Shown one piece after another: positions 1 to 5,335 of a stretch of 17,549 nucleotides of DNA. Origin of the DNA: Chthoniobacter flavus (GTDB lineage Bacteria; Verrucomicrobiota; Verrucomicrobiia; Chthoniobacterales; Terrimicrobiaceae); assembly GCA_945863785.1 (NCBI GenBank), contig CAMBAQ010000019.1, forward strand, positions 1-17,549. The letters run 5' to 3'. Both the position numbers and the translations under genes were made by a program. The stretch's first letter is position 1. Every line of letters begins with the position of its first letter. The notes below the pieces were generated by a model. That model was given only the letters and a program-made list of their open reading frames with translations. It was not told where the DNA came from and did not search any database.

Positions 1-1428
1 GATGAGGGGCGCCGAATCACCCTTCTGGATACGCGTAACGACTATGAGATCAAGTTGGGAACCTTTCGCGGGGCACTCCCGGCGGGTATTGATCACTTTC
101 GGGATTTTCCCCAAGCGGTGGAGCGCCTCCCAGAATCTCTCAAGGACGAGCCAGTCGTGATGTTCTGCACGGGCGGCATCCGTTGTGAAAAAGCGGGGCC
201 CTATATGGAGCGCGAGGGATTCCGCCAGATCTACCAACTCGATGGCGGCATCTTGAAGTATTTTGAGGAATGCGGAGGCGCTCATTACGATGGGGAGTGC
301 TTTGTTTTTGATCAACGTGTGGGAGTGGATCCCGCTCTCCGTGAGACCGAGACGATGCAGTGCTTCAAATGCCTCAGCCCGCTCTCGGAAGCCGATCAGA
401 GGGATGAGCGCTATGTGCCGGACAAATCCTGCCCTTACTGCTTCCAGACACGCGCTGAACAAATGGCCGCACACATCGAGATGAGGGAGGCGGCCATCCG
501 CCAAGCCTCAACGCCTCTGCCCGGCAGTACGGCCTACGATAATTTCCGTCCGCTCACTATCCCATTGGATCAAGATGGGCAGACCATTCTGGCGGCCTTG
601 GGGGCGATATTTGCTCACTCGGAGCCTGCGGAATGGGCTCAGATTTTCCAAAACAAGCATCTCCTTGGACGCGATAAAACCCCTGTGGATCCGGAGCAAA
701 TCGTGCGTTCCGGTGAGCGTTACTTCCGCAAGCTCCCATCGACCATCGAGCCGGACGTGAATCCCGATATTCGCCTCGTGTACGAGGATGAGGCTATCAT
801 CGTCGTGAATAAGCCAGCCCCGCTCCCCGTGCATCCAAGTGGGCGTTTCAATCTCAATACGCTCCAGTCCCTTCTCCAAAAAGTTTACCATCCTCAAAAA
901 CCGCGTCCGGCTCACAGATTGGATGCCAACACGACGGGGATCGTTGTTTTTTCGCGCACGCGACATTTTGCAAAACTCCTCCAACCCCAATTCGAACGTG
1001 GCGAGGTAGAAAAAACGTATCTGGTTCGTGTGCTTGGTCGCCCTGCGGAAACACAATTTTTTTGCGATGCTCCGATTGGCACTTCCCCAGTTGATGGGGG
1101 GGGACGGACAGTAGATCCCATCCATGGCATGCCCTCCCGCACGGAGTTTCGTGTGCGCGAACATTTCGCGGATGGAACAACGCTCCTAGAAGCCATGCCT
1201 CTTACGGGCCGAACGAATCAAATTAGAGTCCACCTCTGGCACATGGGGATGCCGGTCGTGGGCGATCCTCTTTATCAGCCTGACCAAAAGTTGACATCGC
1301 GCCAAACGCTCGCGGTTGAAGATCCACCTCTCTGTTTGCACGCTTGGAAACTGGCTTTCAATCACCCTCTAAGTCATCAGAGGATAACTTTCGAAACGTC
1401 CCTCCCAACGTGGGTGAATCTTAAATAG
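1..1428 (+). CDS. TrhO-type tRNA uridine hydroxylase (rhodanese) fused to RluA-family pseudouridine synthase, 5' end missing
   Basis: The reading frame is open from base 1 and ends at a TAG at 1426-1428, so the N-terminus lies outside the window. Codons 1 to about 100 are the rhodanese part of TrhO/YceA proteins, which hydroxylate U34 of some tRNAs. The catalytic loop CTGGIRCEK is visible, with its Cys at codon 56. Two CxxC pairs follow (codons 121/124 and 144/147), as in the cysteine-rich tail of that family. Codons 170-250 look like a degenerate S4-like region. Codons 255-430 are a complete RluA catalytic domain: HRLDANTTG with the catalytic Asp at codon 308, and GRTNQIRVHL near codon 403. 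No stop or frame change separates the halves, so this is a true fusion. The TTG at 55 is not a credible start because it cuts the rhodanese fold. The RNA target of the RluA half cannot be read from sequence. Confidence 0.9.
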   Translation, partial: DEGRRITLLDTRNDYEIKLGTFRGALPAGIDHFRDFPQAVERLPESLKDEPVVMFCTGGIRCEKAGPYMEREGFRQIYQLDGGILKYFEECGGAHYDGECFVFDQRVGVDPALRETETMQCFKCLSPLSEADQRDERYVPDKSCPYCFQTRAEQMAAHIEMREAAIRQASTPLPGSTAYDNFRPLTIPLDQDGQTILAALGAIFAHSEPAEWAQIFQNKHLLGRDKTPVDPEQIVRSGERYFRKLPSTIEPDVNPDIRLVYEDEAIIVVNKPAPLPVHPSGRFNLNTLQSLLQKVYHPQKPRPAHRLDANTTGIVVFSRTRHFAKLLQPQFERGEVEKTYLVRVLGRPAETQFFCDAPIGTSPVDGGGRTVDPIHGMPSRTEFRVREHFADGTTLLEAMPLTGRTNQIRVHLWHMGMPVVGDPLYQPDQKLTSRQTLAVEDPPLCLHAWKLAFNHPLSHQRITFETSLPTWVNLK

Positions 1429-1475
1429 TTCGACATTTTGCTAGAAAATGGATTTCGCGGCACTACTCTGCGGAC

Positions 1476-1991
1476 ATGGAAAAAGTCGTAGCCGCACCAT
1501 CCGAATCCACCTCTTTCCGTTCGAATTTGGCTGGGAAATATCTCACGTTCGCGCTGGCGAACGAGGCTTATGGCGTTCCTGTTCTTAAAGTTCGTGAAAT
1601 CATTACGATGCTTCACATCACGATGGTTCCTCAAATGCCTCCCTACGTCAAAGGCGTCATCAATCTTCGCGGCAAGGTCATACCTGTCATCGATCTTCGT
1701 AGCAAATTGGGTCTCCCCTGCGCGGAAATCACGGATAGCAATTGCATCGTCGTTGTCCAAATCGCCATGCCGGCAGGGGAAGTGAAACACATCGGACTCA
1801 TCGTGGATGCGGTGGAAGAAGTTGCCAACGTCGCCGCTGAGGACATTGAACCGGCTCCGGATTTCGGTGGATCGATCCAGATCGAATACATCCTCGGCAT
1901 GGCCAAGGTCAAAGGAGCGGTGAAAAGCCTTCTCGATATCGATAAGGTCATCGCGGCTGACGAAATCAAACCGGTTGCCGAACTTTTTTAG
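1476..1991 (+). CDS. cheW: CheW-like chemotaxis coupling protein
   Basis: A 171-residue protein covering essentially one CheW domain after a short N-terminal tail. The family signature NLRGKVIPVIDLRSKLGL is near residues 62-80, and the C-terminal strands end in LLDIDKVI. CheW is a cytoplasmic SH3-like adaptor linking methyl-accepting receptors to the CheA kinase. There is no kinase domain, so it is a stand-alone CheW, not a CheA fragment. The ATG at 1476 is the only start that keeps the whole domain, and no strong ribosome-binding sequence precedes it. It begins 47 bases after the TrhO-RluA gene on the same strand. No other chemotaxis gene is in the window, so its partners must lie elsewhere. 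It could equally serve a chemosensory pathway not controlling motility. Confidence 0.9.
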   Translation: MEKVVAAPSESTSFRSNLAGKYLTFALANEAYGVPVLKVREIITMLHITMVPQMPPYVKGVINLRGKVIPVIDLRSKLGLPCAEITDSNCIVVVQIAMPAGEVKHIGLIVDAVEEVANVAAEDIEPAPDFGGSIQIEYILGMAKVKGAVKSLLDIDKVIAADEIKPVAELF

Positions 1992-2009
1992 TTTTTCGTA
2001 ACAGAAAAA
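1992..2009. terminator. Weak AT-rich hairpin between cheW and folD
   Basis: The 39-base gap between the convergent stops of cheW and folD holds a six-base inverted repeat, TTTTTC at 1992-1997 and GAAAAA at 2004-2009, with a six-base loop. Runs of T lie on both sides depending on strand, so it could act weakly in both directions. The stem has only one G-C pair, so it may be chance. Confidence 0.2.
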
Positions 2010-2030
2010 GTCGGCGAGGGAAGCGAGCGA

Positions 2031-2909
2031 TCAGCCCGCAAATCTCTCAGCGGCGGTTACGCAGTTTGACATCAGCATCGCAATGGTCATAGGGCCGACT
2101 CCTCCTGGAACGGGAGTGATAGCTTCGCATTTTTCCGCGACAGCATCGTAATCCACATCTCCAACGAGCCGGTAGCCTTTAGGATGAGACGGATCCTCGA
2201 TGCGATTGATGCCAACGTCGATCACGACGGCTCCTTCGCGGATGTGGTCTGCTCCCAGAAAATGGGGGCGCCCAATCGCGGCGATAACAATATCCGCCTC
2301 ACGCGTCACTGACGCTAAATCACGAGTCCGAGAATGCGCAACTGTCACTGTGGCATCGCCACCCGGTCCGCGCTTCATCAAAAGTAGGGCCATAGGTTTG
2401 CCGACGATCATGCTCCTCCCGACCACGACAGCCTTGCGTCCCGCGGTTTCGATCCCAGCTTCAATCAAAAGTCGTATGCAGCCAAGAGGTGTGCAGGGGA
2501 CAAATCCCGTCGGATCTTCCATGGCCAACTTAGCGACATTCACTGGGTGGAATCCGTCCACATCTTTGCGTGGGTCGATCGCCTTTACGATTTCCGCTTC
2601 GTCAATCTGGGGCGGTGGCGGCGACTGAACGAGAATGCCGTGGATGGACGGATCCGCATTCAACTCGGCGACCACGGCCAAAAGGTCGGCCTGAGTCGTA
2701 TCTGCCTTGAGTTCTTTTTTTACAGAATGCAGACCTAGTTCGGCGGCTTTGCGATCTTTTGAACGAACATAGGCACGCGAAGCAGGGTCATCACCGACGA
2801 GTACAACAGCCAAGCCGGGCGTGATGCCACGCTGCGCGAGGGCTGCAATTCTGATTCGGGTTTCCTCCATTACCTTCGCCGCAACGGCGTTTCCATCAAT
2901 CCGCACCAT
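2031..2909 (-). CDS. folD: Bifunctional methylenetetrahydrofolate dehydrogenase / methenyltetrahydrofolate cyclohydrolase FolD
   Basis: A 292-residue protein of normal FolD length. It interconverts 5,10-methylene-THF, 5,10-methenyl-THF and 10-formyl-THF in the cytoplasm, feeding purine and formyl-methionine synthesis. The catalytic YxxxK motif (YVRSKDRK, near residue 48) and the substrate-site run PPPPQIDEAEIV with DPRKDVDGFHP are visible. So are the cofactor signature VVGRSMIVGKPMALLL and the C-terminal PVPGGVGPMTIAML motif. The ATG at 2909 lies inside the upstream acyltransferase gene, overlapping it by 14 bases. It is therefore the last gene of a three-gene minus-strand operon (phosphatase, acyltransferase, folD), and its translation is probably coupled to the acyltransferase. 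The grouping looks like housekeeping co-transcription, not a shared pathway. Confidence 0.97.
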   Translation of the reverse strand: MVRIDGNAVAAKVMEETRIRIAALAQRGITPGLAVVLVGDDPASRAYVRSKDRKAAELGLHSVKKELKADTTQADLLAVVAELNADPSIHGILVQSPPPPQIDEAEIVKAIDPRKDVDGFHPVNVAKLAMEDPTGFVPCTPLGCIRLLIEAGIETAGRKAVVVGRSMIVGKPMALLLMKRGPGGDATVTVAHSRTRDLASVTREADIVIAAIGRPHFLGADHIREGAVVIDVGINRIEDPSHPKGYRLVGDVDYDAVAEKCEAITPVPGGVGPMTIAMLMSNCVTAAERFAG

Positions 2910-3528
2910 GTTTTAAAATTTCCTCCAGTTTGTTTCGTTCGAACTCGAATTCCGTATGAGTTGCTTCCTCTGGAATACGTATCGGGCTCCCCACATTGAT
3001 CGACACGCTCGAAAATGGCAACGGGATGATGAACCCATCCCAGGTTTTCATTTGAAAGCAGCGAGAGAATTGAGCGTGGAGAGGCAGGATCTTGGCGCCG
3101 GTGGATTGGGCGAGTTGGATGACACCCGGGCCAAGGCTATACCGTGGGCCGCGGGGACCATCCGGCGTGATGGCAATGTCTCTCCCTGATTGAACAAGTC
3201 GAATCAGCTCTAACAAGGCTCGCGAGCCTCCTCGAGAACTCGATCCACGAACGGATCCCATTTGAAACTCTGCCACGAGACGGGCGAGAATTTCTCCATC
3301 TTTACTCGCGCTCGTAAGAACGGTCACTCCTCGCCGATGCTTGGGATAAATGCGCTGAAACGCAAAGGTGATGCCCAATATGCGATTGTGCCAAAAGCAA
3401 AACAGCACAGGGTCGGTGGAGGGATCTTTCTGAAAGCCCGATTCGTCCACAACGCGAATCCGAAGAGTCATGAAAAGAGACTTCAGGATCGTTGCACCAA
3501 GCACGGCCAGTATTCGCTCGCGTTTCAT
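2896..3528 (-). CDS. Lysophospholipid acyltransferase-family protein (DUF374 type)
   Basis: A 210-residue protein of the DUF374 branch of the LPLAT acyltransferases, which transfer acyl chains onto lipid or lipid A-like acceptors at the inner membrane. An N-terminal hydrophobic stretch (about residues 7-20) may anchor it. Family blocks are in order: FWHNRIL with the catalytic-type His at 47, SASKDGEI at 73-80, RGSSSRGGSRALLEL at 94-108 and TPDGPRGPRYSLGPG from 121. The ATG overlaps the stop of the upstream phosphatase gene as ATGA (3525-3528), and its own end overlaps folD by 14 bases. Substrate is unknown. DUF374 relatives are often suspected of late lipid A or phospholipid acylation; no lipid A gene lies nearby to settle this. 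Confidence 0.9.
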   Translation of the reverse strand: MKRERILAVLGATILKSLFMTLRIRVVDESGFQKDPSTDPVLFCFWHNRILGITFAFQRIYPKHRRGVTVLTSASKDGEILARLVAEFQMGSVRGSSSRGGSRALLELIRLVQSGRDIAITPDGPRGPRYSLGPGVIQLAQSTGAKILPLHAQFSRCFQMKTWDGFIIPLPFSSVSINVGSPIRIPEEATHTEFEFERNKLEEILKHGAD

Positions 3529-4529
3529 ACAAGGAATTGCTTCAGGATCTTATTCAATACAGGACGTGCTTGTGTGGCCAAGTTTTCATTGGCATAGGCG
3601 ATCCACGGAACTCCCGACTCTGTATCCAGTGGCGCATCCGGAAAGCCTCCAAGAGGGTGTTCGTAAATAACACCCGACTTCTCAAGTAGCATGGCCGTAC
3701 AGCAATCGTAGGGGTGGCAAAGCAGTGAGGAGTCGATATCGAGGGTCCGGTAAACAAGCGGTCGCAGGTCACCGATGAGTCGATCCCGACCAGACATCAG
3801 TTCATGGAACTGACCCCCTGTGCAGATGTATTGGTCATCAAAGATCAATGGGGATATGGATCGGTTGAGACCGACAAGTTCGTCCCAAAGTCGTTCCTCA
3901 ATTTGGGCGGTGAGTGTTCGTCCTTCAGGAAAAAACTTCACCAAAGAGGAAAAGCCATTGTTGAAATTGGTGGCGCGCGATGGTTTAGGTAAATCGCATT
4001 CGATGCTCATTCCCAAACGAACATCAAAGGCATTGGCGATCAAGTGGCCCGACCGCGTGGCGCTGAACTGATCTGCCCTCCAATGTCGCGATGTTGGAAT
4101 TTCAGTCATCGACGCGGCAATGATTTCCGAGAGCATCGTTTGATCTCCAGATTGCGGAGCTATGGCAGCAAGCGCCCAAGCATTGCGCTTGTCGCACATG
4201 ATTCCGCGAGTTCCATCGATAGGATCGATGATGCACTTCCAATCGGTCGAGCTTACCGCGGTACCCTCCGGAAAGCACAACTCGTCCTCGAGACCCTCCA
4301 TGACGATCTGAACAGGATGCTCGTTCGGCCAGTGAGATCGAAACCACGACAAAATGGCTTCTTCACCGAACCTATCGATGGCAAAACTGGTATCGCCCCC
4401 AGCGTGACCGGTCACGGTGGATAGAGCGACTGCATCCAGTCCGCAGCGCTGCGTTATCACCGCATCGCGGATGGCAATGCCAAGCTCGCAAAGAAGCGAC
4501 CGCAGGGTCTCATGAATCGTCTCCCTCAT
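3525..4529 (-). CDS. Inositol monophosphatase-family phosphatase
   Basis: A protein of about 334 residues with the metal-dependent FIG/IMPase phosphatase fold. The main metal-binding motif IIDPIDGT is near residues 100-107, after a GDTSFAID block resembling the family's first motif. The C-terminal metal-ligand region is HPYDCCTAMLLEKSG near residues 272-286. Family members hydrolyse inositol phosphates, fructose bisphosphate, PAP or histidinol phosphate; the motifs visible here do not choose between them. It is longer than the usual 260-280 residues. I prefer the ATG at 4529, with an AGAG sequence eight bases before it, over an in-frame GTG at 4538 without one. It is the first gene of the operon with the acyltransferase and folD, joined to the former by an ATGA overlap. 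A promoter-like sequence lies about 70 bases upstream. Confidence 0.85.
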   Translation of the reverse strand: MRETIHETLRSLLCELGIAIRDAVITQRCGLDAVALSTVTGHAGGDTSFAIDRFGEEAILSWFRSHWPNEHPVQIVMEGLEDELCFPEGTAVSSTDWKCIIDPIDGTRGIMCDKRNAWALAAIAPQSGDQTMLSEIIAASMTEIPTSRHWRADQFSATRSGHLIANAFDVRLGMSIECDLPKPSRATNFNNGFSSLVKFFPEGRTLTAQIEERLWDELVGLNRSISPLIFDDQYICTGGQFHELMSGRDRLIGDLRPLVYRTLDIDSSLLCHPYDCCTAMLLEKSGVIYEHPLGGFPDAPLDTESGVPWIAYANENLATQARPVLNKILKQFLV

Positions 4530-4593
4530 CACAATCACTCTATCGGTCTAGCAAAGTCGTTGGCGAGAAATTGAGGACGTTTGCCGGTAGACT

Positions 4594-4620
4594 TTTATAG
4601 CTCATCGAAGCTTTTGTCTA
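4594..4620 (-). promoter_or_regulatory. Possible sigma-70-type promoter for the phosphatase-acyltransferase-folD operon
   Basis: Read on the minus strand, TAGACA (4620-4615) and TATAAA (4599-4594) are separated by 15 bases in an AT-rich stretch. The -10 match is good; the spacer is two bases short of ideal. It would start transcription near 4587 and leave a leader of about 58 bases before the ATG at 4529. The surrounding 4539-4687 region contains no gene I can support. Confidence 0.4.
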
Positions 4621-4687
4621 ATCGAGCACTAACGTTTCGGGATAGTGGTATGGTGCGTTTTTAATGTTATTGTTGCCCCGGATTGCT

Positions 4688-4984
4688 CTAAATCGACCGA
4701 AGTTGGTCTTCAGTTGTTGCGGGATCTCGGCGCAAATCTAAAACCCGCCAAACAGAGATTTCATCGCTCCCTACGCTATAGTAAATCGCGTAGGGAAATC
4801 TTCTGCAAAGCTGTCGATGGTAACCGAAGACCTGCTTGTGAATCCCAGCAAAGAGTAAAAGGGAGTCGATTTCTGAATAAATTGAATCAAGAAAATACTC
4901 TCCGATACCGGTCTGCTGGGCCTCATAAAAAAAGAAACCTGATTGCAGATCGCGCTCTGCAATATCAAGAATTCGGATTTTCAC
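4688..4984 (-). CDS. RelE/ParE-superfamily toxin (ParE-type)
   Basis: A 98-residue ParE-like toxin. The N-terminal helical region ERDLQSGFFFYEAQQTG matches the family start. The C-terminal half carries the hallmark RRFPYAIYYSV, then VWRVLDLRRDPA, the usual end of the sheet. ParE toxins act on DNA gyrase while RelE toxins cut mRNA on the ribosome; the LDLRRDP ending fits the ParE side, but activity was not shown. I chose the GTG at 4984, which overlaps the antitoxin stop as GTGA. A longer frame to 5029 adds 15 residues that run inside the antitoxin gene and do not belong to the fold. The overlap implies coupled translation in antitoxin-first order. Confidence 0.88.
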   Translation of the reverse strand: MKIRILDIAERDLQSGFFFYEAQQTGIGEYFLDSIYSEIDSLLLFAGIHKQVFGYHRQLCRRFPYAIYYSVGSDEISVWRVLDLRRDPATTEDQLRSI

Positions 4985-5205
4985 TGAGCAGATACAGCGG
5001 CACGGATTCGCGCCTTGGCATCGCTCCAATCTGAAAAAAACGCCTTCCCTTTGGAATGGAGTTGCTCCGCTTCATGAAGTGCATTTTGGTGCCATTGCGG
5101 AGAGTTGATATCGGCATCGTCCAATGCCAAATCTGCCCAGAGCGTTTCGATCAAACGAAGCTTTTCGAGTTTCGATAGAGACCTCACGTCAAGTTCCGCA
5201 TTCAT
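4981..5205 (-). CDS. Addiction-module antitoxin (PF09720-type)
   Basis: A 74-residue protein matching the short addiction-module family usually paired with ParE/RelE toxins. It has the N-terminal helix SKLEKLRLIETLWADLA, the central block INSPQWHQ, and the late FSDWSDAKARI segment. The family neutralises the toxin by direct binding. It lies immediately upstream of the ParE-type toxin and overlaps it by four bases (GTGA), the standard antitoxin-first layout. The ATG at 5205 is the only reasonable start. No Shine-Dalgarno precedes it, and the predicted -10 box ends only six bases before the start, so the transcript may be leaderless. A palindrome covers the predicted promoter and could be its own operator. 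Confidence 0.85.
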   Translation of the reverse strand: MNAELDVRSLSKLEKLRLIETLWADLALDDADINSPQWHQNALHEAEQLHSKGKAFFSDWSDAKARIRAAVSAQ

Positions 5206-5211
5206 GCAATA

Positions 5212-5239
5212 AATATATCTCGAGCCTTATCTAAGGCAA
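5212..5239 (-). promoter_or_regulatory. Predicted promoter and palindromic operator of the toxin-antitoxin pair
   Basis: On the minus strand, TTGCCT (5239-5234) and TATATT (5217-5212) are 16 bases apart. The perfect inverted repeat GCCTTA/TAAGGC with a two-base centre (5224-5237) overlaps the -35 box. A further AAGGC arm just upstream (5244-5250 region) could pair with the same GCCTT. Toxin-antitoxin pairs are usually autorepressed through such sites. Transcription would begin about at the antitoxin ATG. Confidence 0.45.
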
Positions 5240-5335
5240 GACGAGGCCTTCAAAAAATGGTGTGAGGCAGGCAGGTATTGAGTAAAAGTGAAGAGGTGGT
5301 AAGAAAATCTGGGGGCTCTGTGCCGCCCTGGTTGT

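Noticed and set aside
508..1164. A 218-codon minus-strand frame opposite the TrhO-RluA gene
   Set aside because: No recognisable domain, and the plus-strand frame has intact catalytic motifs throughout.
4985..5029. Fifteen extra N-terminal residues on the toxin
   Set aside because: They lie within the antitoxin gene in another frame; the GTG at 4984 gives the proper ParE start.
4645..5034. A 129-codon plus-strand frame opposite the toxin
   Set aside because: The minus strand carries clear ParE and antitoxin motifs; this frame has none.
5240..5335. Terminator after valS
   Set aside because: No GC-rich hairpin followed by a T run on the minus strand; only short AGGCCT-type palindromes.
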